Positions 48,359 through 59,896 of a stretch of DNA of 64,000 nt are shown here, piece after piece (position 1 is the stretch's first letter; each line of letters opens with the position of its first letter). A model generated the notes under the pieces. That model saw nothing but the letters and a program-made list of their open reading frames with translations, was not told the origin of the DNA and searched no databases. Position numbers and translations under genes: made by a program. The stretch covers positions 77,291,980-77,355,979 of the forward strand of contig CP136063.1 in the NCBI GenBank assembly GCA_032622095.1, in the 5' to 3' direction. Source of the stretch: Siphonodentalium dalli. Lineage: Eukaryota > Mollusca > Scaphopoda > Gadilida > Siphonodentaliidae.

Positions 48359-48877
48359 AGATAAGCGTGGTGTTGGCAGTGGGTATGCTGTTAAGATATT
48401 CAGCTCCGTCAAAAACCGCCATAAACAGAAAGAATAGTAAAATATAGACAGACTTTGTTCTTATACCAATAAGAAATATGGCATAAACAGTATGTTATTG
48501 TTAAATGTTTTTCCTTTGTTATATAAACAAAAGCATAAAACGTTACGGAACCTGGCTTTTGTTAAATCTGGATATGGTAAACATAAAGAGCGTTATTTGT
48601 TACTGTTTTCCTGATATGGAAATAATAAAGAGCGTTTATATCATTTGTGTGTGATTAACCAATAGAATTACACTGTGTTATGTAAACAGAAGCAAAACTT
48701 CTGTAACACGAGCAGGTTCTTGTTTACATACACCATCGTACGTTTTGACGACAATATACTATTTACACGCTGATTATGTTTGGCATATGGGCAAAACTAT
48801 ATATATTTTAATATTCCTTCTGTTGATGGCGATTTGAACAAATATGAATATTTTTGCAACGAACGACGCCCGTGCCT
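48359..48877. mobile_element. KB3 TTAA element copy 2
   Basis: TTAA flanks (48355-48358, 48878-48881), ends AGATAAGCGTGGTGTTGGC and GACGCCCGTGCCT, 519 bp. Confidence 0.88.
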
Positions 48878-49092
48878 TTAATGCCTATTAGTTTCATTTA
48901 GACCAATTTCGTTGGTTATCTTAACGAAAACCAACGAAGACGTCATGACACGGTTTCCGATATCATTAACGTAATTTTGGATTTGCGGGCAAGAATCCAG
49001 ACAAGATTGCACAATTAATCCATGACAAATCTTGTCATTCATCTCCACTGGGACCACTGCATGATATTACATAAATAATTCTTTGCGTTATG

Positions 49093-50021
49093 CAGTGTTC
49101 GCGCTGTCGGTAGCCAAATTAGCCAATGGCTAATCTTTTTCGAATTTGGCTAATAAAAATTTCATTTGGCTAAACTTTTGGCTAAACTTTTTTTTGACCC
49201 CAAATGGAGAATGAAAGTATGAATTTTTGGCAAGTGGGTTTTCAATTCTGTGATGTGAACGATCTAGTCCCAACACATCGTAAGTGGGAATATATCGCCG
49301 ACTGTACAAAGGGAAACCCGATCGCGGACAGTACAAAGAGAAACCCGTCACTCTGCACGAAACAGCAAAAGTCATTATTTTAAATTTAATCCGCTAATCC
49401 CCCATTGTCTGTCTGGTCACTCACGGGGCTCCTGCACAATGCATGTTTATGATGACATTGTATTTATGACGGTCATGGTTTATGAGCACCAAGTGTAAGA
49501 CAATAGCTTAATCAGCCAAATGTGAATCACGACAGATATTTAGTGGCTATTTGTCAATACCGATACATTCAAAATAATATGCATGCTTTTATGACAGATT
49601 GTAATTTGATAATGGCGTAACAATATTATAAGTTATTAGTTTCCAGATGTCACTTAGATATTTTCGCAAGGATAATTTATATTTCATGATTTAATCAATT
49701 AAAAGACGGACAATCCCGGGTCATCCCCCCCCCAATCACTCTTTCACATAAAGATTAATAAATTTTTAATAAATGATATATATAAAAATATTTCTAGTTC
49801 ATCAAAATTAGTTAAATTAATGTGTATTTTATCTGTGTCTGTTAGATTTGACGTTTTAGTTATTAATTGTGAACCGACCAGAAAACGATGATTTAATTTG
49901 GCCATAGTTTTTTTTAATTTGGCCAAAAAACATTTGGCTAAAGTTTTTTTCATTTGGCTAATAAAATTTTCATTTGGCTAAACTTTTGGCTAAAGTTTTT
50001 TTCGGTCCAGCGCGAACACTG
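49093..50021. mobile_element. HT3 hAT-like element, 929 bp
   Basis: Perfect 8-bp duplication GCGTTATG (49085-49092, 50022-50029). The inverted ends are CAGTGTTCGCGCTG and CAGCGCGAACACTG. Subterminal repeats of atttggctaa / ttagccaaat stand at both ends. There is no transposase. The CAGNGTTCGCGCTG end is shared with HT2, so they are related families. Confidence 0.93.
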
Positions 50022-50352
50022 GCGTTATGTCGCCGATAAAAGGCAAATTTGAAGCACATCATGTGTGGTTGCTCCACTATGTGTCACGAATGATTCATAT
50101 TACTACTGACAGCCTGAAATACACACTTAATGGGTTACTCTGAAGTACGTGTATTACGGCTACACTCTCTTATATCTGTAAATAACTCAGAGTCCCTACA
50201 ATCCACTCCTTAATTACGTCAGAAGTTGGCTAATTACAGCAATGATGAGGAATTTAGCTCAGATTAGCAGAAATATAATGAACAGTAGAGAGACAATTAC
50301 TGAAATCAATGAATACAAACTTAAATGAGGAGCGACACACTCTATAGTAAAG

Positions 50353-50694
50353 TGAGTCCAATCCTGGATATAGTGTGTCTGACATGTGCAGAATGAGGTC
50401 CCCAGAGGGTGAATTTATTGATGCTGCCCCGCACAGTGGGCAAGCATCACCAAATTCACCCTCTGGGAACCTCATTCTGCTTCTTCTGGGAAGTATCTAT
50501 AGCCACAAGTTAACATTGTTTTTAGTTACTTTTTACTTTCTGTTCAGTTTCTACATGCATATCCCATAATTTGCAAAAGATAAAATTGCATAATCGAGGT
50601 GACTAATGGGTGAACATCACCAATAACAACTGGGGAACTTCAATCTCCCACAGCAGTTGAGGTCTAAGCAGTTTGAGGTTCCCTGAGGAAGAGG
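50353..50694. mobile_element. HT1 MITE, long form, cut by PAL1
   Basis: It begins caatcctggatatagtgtgt and holds one full hairpin module (50391-50480), then the long-form spacer (cataatcgaggtgactaatg, ggtgaacatcacc). It is interrupted after aagaggagag by a PAL1 half. Confidence 0.75.
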
Positions 50695-50791
50695 AGAGAG
50701 AGCTTTCCGATGAATGGCAACAAGCCATATTTCCGACTAAATCCTGAAAAGTTACCCATAATTCTGCAGTGTCGATTATTTAGGGCTACTG
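50695..50791. mobile_element. PAL1 right half
   Basis: gagagctttccgatgaatgg ... aattctgcagtgtcgattat, ttagggctactg. The left arm is absent. Confidence 0.85.
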
Positions 50792-50881
50792 TAGATGACT
50801 GTAAAATGTTAAGAACCGTACAGGAAGTTAGCCAATGGGACTCACTTCCTGCATCATTCTAACATTTTAGTCAATTATTGT

Positions 50882-51317
50882 CGAGCCTTAAAATAGTGTA
50901 TGTCATTTGCAGAATGAGGTGCCCAGAGGGTGAATTTAGTGACAACATCCCACTCAGCATGCTAGCATCACCAAATTCACCCTTTGGGAACCTCATTCTG
51001 CTGAGGTCTAAACTGCTATGGGAGACCTTTAGGATCAGTTTGAAGTACCCCAGTTGAAGTTAGTCATGTTCACCCATTAGTCATGTTCACCCATTAGTCA
51101 CCTCGATTATACATTTTATCTTCTGAAAATTAGGGGATATATAAAGTGAAGAGAAGGGAAAAAGTAAATAAAAACAATGTTAATTTGAGACTATATATAC
51201 TTCCCAGAAGATGAGGTCTAAGCAGAATGAGGTCCCCAGAGGGTGTATTTGGTAATGCTAGCCCACTGTACTATGTAGCATCACTAATTTCACCCTCTGG
51301 TGACCTCAAGGCTTGGT
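50882..51317. mobile_element. HT1 MITE, long form
   Basis: Ends cgagccttaaaatagtg and acctcaaggcttgg with two modules. It is flanked by longer direct repeats (ttagccaatg ... cattttagtcaattattgtc and ttagccaatg ... attttacagtcaattattgt) rather than a simple 8-bp duplication. Confidence 0.8.
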
Positions 51318-51509
51318 TAGCCAATGTGACTGTTCTTAATATTTTACAGTCAATTATTGTCTACTAGCTGAAACAGACTCCCTTTGGGAGCCTTTATTCA
51401 GCATTGGAAGGACCTGTGGCCCCTGTATAGACCCCTGTGTGCATTTGCGCACTTGACAGACAGATCCTACTCTTTTATAAATATTGATCATATTATTATG
51501 CTACAAGTA

Positions 51510-51723
51510 CAGTAATGCCCTAAGTAATCGACTCCATAACCACAGCAGAATTATGGGTAACTTTTCAGGATTTAGTCGGAAATATGGCTTGCTGCCATTC
51601 ATCGGAAAGCTCTTGGGGAAGAGCTTTCCGATGAATGGCAGCAAGCCATATTTCCGACTAAATCCTGAAAAGTTACCCATAATTCTGCTGTGGTTATGGA
51701 GTCGATTACTTAGGGCATTACTG
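51510..51723. mobile_element. PAL1 element with perfectly identical arms
   Basis: TA flanks. Both arms of 105 bp are identical and carry the private variants ctccataacc, gcttgctgcc and gctctt. Confidence 0.96.
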
Positions 51724-51999
51724 TACTTCAATATATCCTTGGGCAATGAGGATCATATTTGACCTAAATATTGACATTGGTTCATATTGGACTTATATTT
51801 GGTTCTGATTTGAGCCCATAGTGGACTTATAACCGTTATTCTGTCAGATGGCGCAGGCCACAGTGAAAACACATTTATAAAGAGCGTACATCTGGTGATG
51901 AAATACATGTAGGCCCTTAGTGAGCGTTGTTGTTTTTTTTTGGATTATTTATTTAATTAAATTTTTTTAATCAAAATTATATAAAACTAACACAGTTAC

Positions 52000-52130
52000 A
52001 TGTATAACCTTTGCCAGAGTATCCCAAATCATCACACCAAATATGGCTGAAATCGGACCAGCAGTCTGGGAGAAAAATCTGGACAGACAGACGAACAGAC
52101 AGACAGATCCTACTCTTTTATATATATACA
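52000..52130. repeat. Molluscan repeat with gacagacaga tail
   Basis: cctttgccagagtatcccaa, caccaaatatggctgaaatc, ggaccagcagtctgggag and ggacagacagacgaacagac. Confidence 0.6.
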
Positions 52131-52433
52131 TACATGTATACATGCACATGTACCGGTATGAGCACAAGCCTCTAAAACATGAACATGTGTGCTATACATG
52201 GTTAGGGCTATGATTAAATCATTTAATCATGTTTAGCATCAATCGCCGCAATACATTTTTTTGACTAATTTGATTAATTATTGGCACAATGCACAATTCC
52301 ATTGTCTCATTGAGTGCACCGTCCGTTGGGAAAATTCAAATAGGAACATTTACTCTTTAGTCCCTCAAGACAGATGCTTCATTCACATCCAATCAATGTA
52401 AACAAGACTGGTGTTAATATTTATATTATATTA

Positions 52434-52627
52434 CAGTAATGCTCTATAAGTAATCGACTCCTTAACCACAGCAGAATTATGGGTAACTTTTCAAGGTTTA
52501 GTCGAAAATATGGCTTGTTGCCATTCATCGGAAAGCTCTCGGGGACAAGCCATATTTTCGACTAAATCTTGAAAAGTTACCCATAATTCCGCTGTGGTTA
52601 AGGAGTCGATTACTTAGAGCATTACTG
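52434..52627. mobile_element. PAL1 element with mirrored variants
   Basis: TA flanks. Both arms carry gtcgaaaat (usual gtcggaaat) and tcaag (usual tcagg). The centre is shortened. Confidence 0.94.
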
Positions 52628-53316
52628 TATATCAAATTATGGAGGCATGGACTCAGCATGAGTGCTCACTGCTTCAAATGTGCTTGCTTCAGTGAGCGTG
52701 AACAAATTCTCATAATTATATTGTACTATATAAGTAATTTCAGAAATCTATCATGAATAATTAACAATGAATAATCAACGCATTTTACATTTAATTTTCA
52801 GAATCATCCAAGACGCTATAAGCATAAACTTAATTAACCAAGGTCTAAAATCTGTGACTGCCGACTTTTTAATCTTCTCTGGATCTGGTCTAGCAAATGC
52901 CATATATAGCTTTAATAGTTACATGTATATATTGGTATTATAGTTAAATATTACCAGTATAAACCAATATTTTACCAATTTGCATCACATGTGTGCATTA
53001 ATTACCATTAGCTGTTGCAACTGAGGGTGTGAGATATTATGTTGTCGTGCACCTTAAGAAACCACATCTGTGGACATTTCTGTTGCACCAGCTTGCGGAA
53101 TATCCGAGAAGCATAGAGAAGCATGCCCATCTGCTTAGAAATAGATATGGAACTACGAATGCATGCATACATGTATGTGATCGCTTCTTCTTTTATGAGT
53201 ATTAGGTGCACTTGTCAGAAAAAAACTATCAGTGTTGGAATATTTTGTTAATTGTACACGAAAAGAGCAAACTACATTTACTATAAAGAGATTGTCAAAC
53301 TAGGCATGTTCCACAT
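52628..53316. other. Non-coding, nothing recognised
   Basis: No repeat family and no supported ORF. Confidence 0.4.
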
Positions 53317-53320
53317 TTAA

Positions 53321-53748
53321 AGATGTATAATCCGAATTAACACTTTCGGGAGGGGGGGGGGGGGGGTGGGGGGAATGGGGTCAAGGAACCCACTCATCAA
53401 AGCTCATAGTGATCAGATATCGATTTTTAAATTATTTTTCACCACCGATACTTTTATAATGGCCCAGTAAAAAGTCAACGAGAAGACTGTCATGGAACAA
53501 ATTGCAGGTGAAGATGGATAACTCTAAAATCAAGTGGCTTTTTTGTGTCAGATATTTGACAAACCGGCATAATTTCCTTGAACAAAATGTTGATAAATAA
53601 CAGGTTTTGGGCAATTTTATACCACAGTAGACTGTTAGCATTATTTTTGGGCAATTAATCAATTCTGATAACTGAAGCGGCATTTAAAAAAATGTTGTCG
53701 TTGTTGGAATCTGATGATATGGGGACCACTGAATCGGATTGAGTACCT
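53321..53748. mobile_element. KB1 TTAA element copy 4
   Basis: TTAA flanks (53317-53320, 53749-53752), ends AGATGTATAATCCGAATTAA and GAATCGGATTGAGTACCT. A G-rich run (53348-53380) replaces part of the left region. Confidence 0.87.
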
Positions 53749-54218
53749 TTAAAATGATTGTTTAGTGAATTGGGCTATCTCTCTTCAACCAGTTTCATTC
53801 ATTAGCATTATTATAGTAAAGGTAGTAAAGGTAGCTACATGTAAAGGTAGCTACATGTACAACAGCTAAATATAACTATTTAATAATATACCGGCAGATA
53901 TACATGTATATGGAATTTGACAAGACCTGTGCATGATTAATGGGTTAAGATTCGTAATCAATACGCGAGCCGCTCATCCGTGAACCGCTCATCCGGGTTG
54001 TGGGCTTTAATTCTTGCTGAATATGGATAAGTCACCAGAGCTCAAATTTCAAATTCTAATGTTTCTCTGTCACTCTAAAATTTAGCTATGACACTGTTGC
54101 CTCGAGTTCTTAAGGTGGCGCTGAGCCTGAGGTGGCTAATTTTATCAACCTCGCAGAAATCTCGGTACAGATAGACATTTAAAGGTGACCCAAGGCCTTC
54201 GAAGTGGAAATATGTTAA

Positions 54219-54859
54219 AGACAAGCCTTGAAATAGGGTGTCTGTCATTTGCAGAATGAGGTCCCCAGAGGGTGAATTTAGTGATGCTACCCCGCATAGC
54301 GGGCTAGCATCACCAAATTCACCCTCTGGGAACCTCATTCTGCCGAGGTGTAAGCAGAATGAGGTCCCCAGAGGGTGAATTTGGTGATGCTAGCCCACTA
54401 TGCGGGGTAGCATCACTAAATTCACCCTCTGTGGACCTCATTCTGCAAATGACAGACACCCTACATGTATTTCAAGGCTTGGTTAAAGACATATTATGGA
54501 CTTGTTCGGGTGCGTGAAACTGATAAGATAGTATTCATGCGCTGTGCACATTGGAGGAATATAATATTCTACTAACATCGCCGAAAATCTGAAGCATATG
54601 AACCGTACCACTCCATAGAAAACATCGTCTGATCTATGCTCAATTGTAAATATTTACTACTCGATTCTGGACGCATCTATCGGCGATAAACTAACGAAAA
54701 TTATTTCACCATCGAGAGTCACTGTTACTGTATTGAATTAATATATAAGAATCACGGTGTGTGTTGTCAATTTGGACATAATATTTGTAAAAATAACTAC
54801 TTTGAACAAGAGTTTCTCCGTTTCTATTTGATCACCCTACCGGAGTGTTTCACATCACT
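54219..54859. mobile_element. KB2 TTAA element copy 3, interrupted by HT1
   Basis: The left TTAA is at 54215-54218 and the right at 54860-54863. The element begins AGA, is broken by the HT1 at 54222-54481, and resumes AGACATATTATGGACTTGTT after the duplicated GTTAAAGA. Confidence 0.88.
54222..54481. mobile_element. HT1 hAT-like MITE inserted in KB2
   Basis: Perfect 8-bp duplication GTTAAAGA (54214-54221, 54482-54489) formed from the left terminus of KB2. The ends CAAGCCTTGAAATAGGGTG and TTTCAAGGCTTG are intact. Confidence 0.95.
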
Positions 54860-54969
54860 TTAAATTAGATAAATTTTATAAAAGTATGTAAAACAGCTAC
54901 TAGTACCATCAACAAGTAAATTTAAACATACATGTACCGTAGTTCGACTTTGTTCTACTTTCATTATTA

Positions 54970-55560
54970 AAGGGTTTCCACACCTGCTTTGCAGGATAGC
55001 ATCACTAAATTCACCCTCTGGGGACCTCATTCTGCAAATGACAGACACACTATTTGCAGGCTTGTCTAACACCACTGAGTTACTTTTATAGTAAACTGGA
55101 ATCAGTTCTAAAATGTAGCTATACATGTACATGTACATACCGGTATACATGTACTGTTGGATTTCAAAGGGATATTCAGGAAATTCATATCTGTGAATTA
55201 CATGTAGGTGCTCTGGAGACCTCATTCTGCTTAGGTCTCATGTTCTGGGAAGTATCTATAGTCTCAAAGTCTCAAGTTTTTAGAATTTTTGTTACTCTTT
55301 CCCTGTCTGTTCACTTTCTATATCCCCTAATTTACAGAAGATAAAATGCATAATAAAGGTGACTAATGGGTGAACATCATCAAATTCAACTCGGGAACTT
55401 AAATCCAATCAAGGTCCCCATAGAAGTTGATGCCTGAGCAAAATGAGGTTCCCAGAGGGTAAATTTGGTGATGCTAGCCCATGCTAGGTCACTAAAGTCA
55501 CCCTCTGAGGACCTCATTCTGCAAATGACAGACACACTATTTGCAGGCTTGGTATTAGAT
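54970..55560. mobile_element. HT1 fragments
   Basis: Pieces of modules at 54985-55064 and 55215-55553 (gatagcatcactaaattcac, ttctgcaaatgacagacac, actatttgcaggctt, plus the long-form spacer ataaaatgcataat). Ends and order are disturbed. Confidence 0.7.
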
Positions 55561-56080
55561 CTTTTAATGTTCAAGCTGTGAGGAAACTGATATATCTGTG
55601 ATAGTGGAACAATTGTTCAGCTCAGCGCCACCTTAAACAGACATGAATAACACATCTCCATCCGCTGAGATATCTTCATTTAATAGCATAACATGGGTGT
55701 GATATCACCGTCCATATTAATCTGGAATTCATAAAAAAGATCAATACGCGATCCTAGATCATGAAAACATATCAGACACTGATGAACGGATCTGAGTGAC
55801 AGGCATATCTTGTGTTATTTATGGCGTCTACGGTATCCCATCGATAGCCAGAAGAATTTATAAAGATTAACGATATGGAATATTTTAGCATACAGTTAAT
55901 AACTCTATACATGTACATGTATGGTGTATAAGCTTTTCAATGTAACAACTCGATTGAAGATGTAAATTTCATGGATGATTTAGTTTTTGAAGAATTTGCC
56001 ACAGCTATCAACAGGGTTCACAAGCCCAGCTGAGAGAAAAATTCCACAACTTTTCCAAACCTTTTTCAGCTTAAATTCCC
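55561..56080. other. Non-coding, nothing recognised
   Basis: No repeat family or coding signal seen. Confidence 0.4.
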
Positions 56081-56087
56081 ACACATC

Positions 56088-56600
56088 ACTATTATTAGGC
56101 TATCACTATTCTTAGGCCATCACTATTATTAGGCCATCACTATTATTAGGCCTTCATGATTATTAGTTTCAGCCTAAATTCCTGTGCATCACTATATTAA
56201 GCCATCACTATTATTAGGCCTTCATGATTATTAGGCCTTCATGATTATTAGTTTCAGCCTAAATTCCTGTGCATCACTATTATTAAGCCATCACTATCAA
56301 TAGGCCATCACTATTATTAATTTCAGTCTAAATTCCCAACCATCACTATTATTAGACCATCATGATTATTAGCCAATCATTATTATTAATTTCAGCCTAA
56401 ATTCCCACCAATAACTATTATTAGGCCATCACTATTATTAGGCCATCACTATTATTGGGCCACCACTATTATAAGGCCATCACTATTATTGGGCCATCAC
56501 TATTATAAGGCCATCACTATTATTGGGCCATCACTATTATTGGGCCACCACTATTATAAGGCCATCACTATTATTGGGCCATCACTATTATTGGGCAACT
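56088..56600. repeat. Minisatellite, about 17-bp units
   Basis: The basic unit atcactattattaggcc (with gggcc and aaggcc variants) is repeated some 25 times. It is arranged in larger blocks separated by tttcagcctaaattcc segments. Confidence 0.9.
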
Positions 56601-56704
56601 GAGAGTGCAATGTACCCAAACCATATAATAGCTAGAATTGTATCATAAAATAAAACAAAAATCTAAACACTTTTGCAAAGCATACACAAAACACATGATC
56701 TTAA

Positions 56705-57100
56705 CCCTTTACCCAACAAACCGGCCAAAACCGGCCAAATAAAGCTTCAACAGCCTAAAATATCTTCGGTCTGTCTCAATAGAACCATACAAATATGGAT
56801 ATCATTGGAACCGGCTCCTTGACCACATTGTGATAGTTACAGTTATGCCCTGTGCCAATGCATTCTCTTATATATGCGAGTCGACCATAGGTCGCCTTGC
56901 ATATATAAGAGAATGCATTGGCCTAAAAAAAATCTTTTTTTAACACTTTTTACCATTTTTTCTTACATTCTTTAACAATTTTATAATTTTTAATGTGTTA
57001 ATTAAGCCAATGCATTCTCTTATATATGCGAGGCGACCTATGGTCGACTCGCATATATAAGAGAATGCATTGGCACAGGGCCGTTCTGTTGGGTAAAGGG
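56705..57100 (+). mobile_element. PB1 TTAA element
   Basis: Perfect TTAA flanks (56701-56704, 57101-57104), same ends and two HPC hairpins as 32344-32735. 396 bp. Confidence 0.95.
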
Positions 57101-57104
57101 TTAA

Positions 57105-57862
57105 CTAAAATTTACCATTTTCAACCCCAGAGTGGACCATGACAGATTGTATGTCAGTATATAAACTTCTACCTGATAGAGCTACAGAGACAAAAGACAT
57201 TGTAGTAATTTTCAATTATTGTCTAGCTTGCAAGCACAGGCAACAAAATTCAGGGGAGAGAAATCGAGCTACACTTGTACCGTACAATATATTTTTCCGT
57301 TAGTCTGCACTGAATATGAAATACATTTAGACCTAAATTATAAAATATAGACCTGTATTCAAAATCCAATGATTTCTAGAGTTGTGGCATCCAATAAAAC
57401 TAAAATCTAATCACTTATGCAAAGCATCAATAATTCAAAAAATCAACTTTCTGACAGTAAAATAGTTAATAATTCTTCTAATGAGCTACTGGTACACGTA
57501 TTGATAATCAATTTTAGCTACAAGTTGCAACAAATTTGCAGTATGAAAAATCACATCAACTGACAGCTTGATATGGCCCTTAAAATACAGATGGTATGGT
57601 TTAAATTTAATTATGATTGATTTGTATATAGAAAGACACAAGTCTGTTTTCAATATGTCTGTTGTATCAATAATGAAGGTACACGTGTACTTCCAGACCA
57701 GAGCATGACTCAATTCACTTCATCATTAGAAATAGAAATACTATACATGTACATGTACCATACCTTCCTTGACAAATTGACAATGTTTGTATACAAGTTT
57801 CAATGGCCTGGTGTTAGTTTGGAAATTTCAAATTGGGCACCTTCCCTTTCCCCCAACAGTAG
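57105..57862. other. Non-coding, nothing recognised
   Basis: AT-rich, without an identified repeat or exon. Confidence 0.4.
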
Positions 57863-58228
57863 GGCCAAAGAAAATTAAATGTCTGGTTTGGGTTACAAGC
57901 CGAAAAAAATGTAGGGTCGGTAGCTGGGCTTGGATAATTAATTTTTTTATTTTGACATATACTTATTTTTCTTGTGCGTATTTTACTCTGCAAGATTGAC
58001 ATAAAATTACTTTTGACTATATTTGTATAAATTTTAATAATACACAATACTTTTACTTAGAAATCAACTTATCTGAGATGCTTAAATGGGTTTTTGTTGG
58101 GTTTTATTAATTTTTTGGAGAAAAAAATAAATAGATTTTCTTGAAAACCATGAAAAAAACTTTAGGGTAGGGGGTTTAAAATAGGGTCGGTAGGGAAACC
58201 CAAACCACAAATATTTTTGTCTTTGGCC
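57863..58228. mobile_element. HB3 inverted-repeat element
   Basis: GGCCAAAGAAAATTAAATG ... and inverse ATATTTTTGTCTTTGGCC with inner ggtttgggtt / aacccaaacc and tagggtcggta on both sides. TAG flanks on both sides (57860-57862, 58229-58231). The GGCC ends resemble HB1. Confidence 0.75.
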
Positions 58229-58669
58229 TAGACACTCTAGCCACATCCCTGATAACATTTGTATGTGCAGCTTCAACGTACCAGTAGTAGCGAAATGTTT
58301 CGTACAATTGTACCTTGATGTACCAATATAAAAATAAGAGATCATTATAATCACTGAGAATGACATTCATTTGTCCCACAATGCTGTCCTGTAAATATCA
58401 ATTGTCGATAACAGAAGATAACGCCTGCAGGACTCTCCAACCAATAATTGCAAATGATCAAATAAGTGTGCACGGTTATAGAGTTAGTATTGATCCACCT
58501 ATTGAGGATACCCATGAGATTTCAGTCTAAAACAAATAACTGTCACAACCTTCAGAAATACGCCATTCTACAGCGCAGAAATTATAAATTGAGTGCCAGT
58601 AAGCGGCATATCGAGTGAAAAGTGAAGGTTTCCCATTCAGGAAGAGAGCTTACACATAGAAATTAAAAT

Positions 58670-58790
58670 TAGACGGCAAGTTGGACCCAAATTTTCTTTT
58701 ACCAAAAATGTTGTCAAATGAATTTTTTTTGTTTGCCAAATTTCAAAAGGATTTGCCAAATTTAATTGAGGTATATAATTGGTGATAATG
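58670..58790. repeat. HT2/HT3-like fragment
   Basis: acggcaagttggacccaaat, ttttgtttgccaaatttcaa and ggatttgccaaatttaat recall the subterminal region of HT2. Confidence 0.5.
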
Positions 58791-59071
58791 AAGGAAATTT
58801 AAATGCAAATGTAAAAACTAACCACATGTAAAATGAGCTGGTAAAGCAAGCTACATGTAGTATTAATATATAGCAGAGTAGCAATAAATATCTAAGATAC
58901 ACCATGAAATTCCAGTTAATATTGCTGGAAAGTTATCAAACTACAAGTCAAAGTAATCATAGCACACATATCATTCCGTCCTGTATCTTAGTTGGCAACA
59001 AACCGGAGCCACAAATTAATCTTTCTCTCGCCATTCACATTTTACTGATTAACCTAATTGTCCTACATGTG

Positions 59072-59175
59072 CAGTAATACCCTGAATAATCAACTTAACC
59101 ACAGCAGAATTATGGGTAACTTTTCAGGATTTAGTCGAAAATATGGCTTGTTGCCATTCATCGGAAAGCTCTCAC
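59072..59175. mobile_element. PAL1 left half
   Basis: CAGTAATACCCTGAATAAT through ccattcatcggaaagctctc. The right arm is replaced by an HT2-like segment. Confidence 0.85.
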
Positions 59176-59194
59176 ATCACATCATTTAAAAATG

Positions 59195-59350
59195 CACTTG
59201 CCAAATTTGTTGCCATATGAATTTTTTTTTGCCAAATGAAAATATTGTTTGCCATTGCCAAATTTGTTGCCATATGAATTTTTTTTTGCCAAATGAAAAT
59301 ATTGTTTGCCATTGCCAAATTTGGCAAGTGGCAGTGTTAACCCTGCATGG
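59195..59350. repeat. HT2-like fragment with 62-bp tandem duplication
   Basis: tgccaaatttgttgccatat, gaatttttttttgccaaatg and aaaatattgtttgccat occur twice in tandem. The segment ends ggcaagtggcagtgttaacc, like an HT2 terminus with a changed gttcgcg. Confidence 0.75.
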
Positions 59351-59669
59351 GGAAAAATCCACAGATTTTTTGGGGACACCATTTTTCAGATGAAAATATT
59401 CTCATATAAATTGAGATGACATATCTTTTCTGAAAGGACAATTGAACATGCAACTTCATGTAAAGGTTCAATTGCAAATGCAGATTTACTATTTACACAG
59501 TATATTATTGAACTATATAATTATGCCTTGAAAAAGTGGAAAATTCAAGTTGATAAAATGCCATCCAGTATATCCACTAGGAATTTGGGGACATATGGAC
59601 TTCTAGAGTTTGGGAGCCCGATCCTGTAACAATTATCTCAATGTACCATAGGTTCCCAGCCCTGAACTA

Positions 59670-59896
59670 CCGTAATGCCCTAAATTATTGACTCCTTAAC
59701 CACAGCAGAATTATGGGTAACTTTTCAGAATTTAGTCGGAAATATGACTAGTTGCCATTCATCGGAAAGCTCTCAGTGAGATGCTTTCAGTGAGAGCTTT
59801 CCGATGAATGGCAACTAGTCATATTTCCGACTAAATCCTGAAAAGTTACCCATAATTCTGCTGTGGTTAATGAGTCGATTATTTAGGGCATTACTG
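59670..59896. mobile_element. PAL1 element with mirrored variant
   Basis: TA flanks. Both arms carry atgactagttgcc (usual atggcttgttgcc). The centre is expanded by an extra agatgctttcagtg. Confidence 0.95.

Noticed and set aside
34327-53683. Similar ORFs in KB1 copies (for example [20 protein letters not shown])
   Set aside because: They are shared only because the KB1 copies are homologous. There is no conservation beyond DNA similarity and no known domain.
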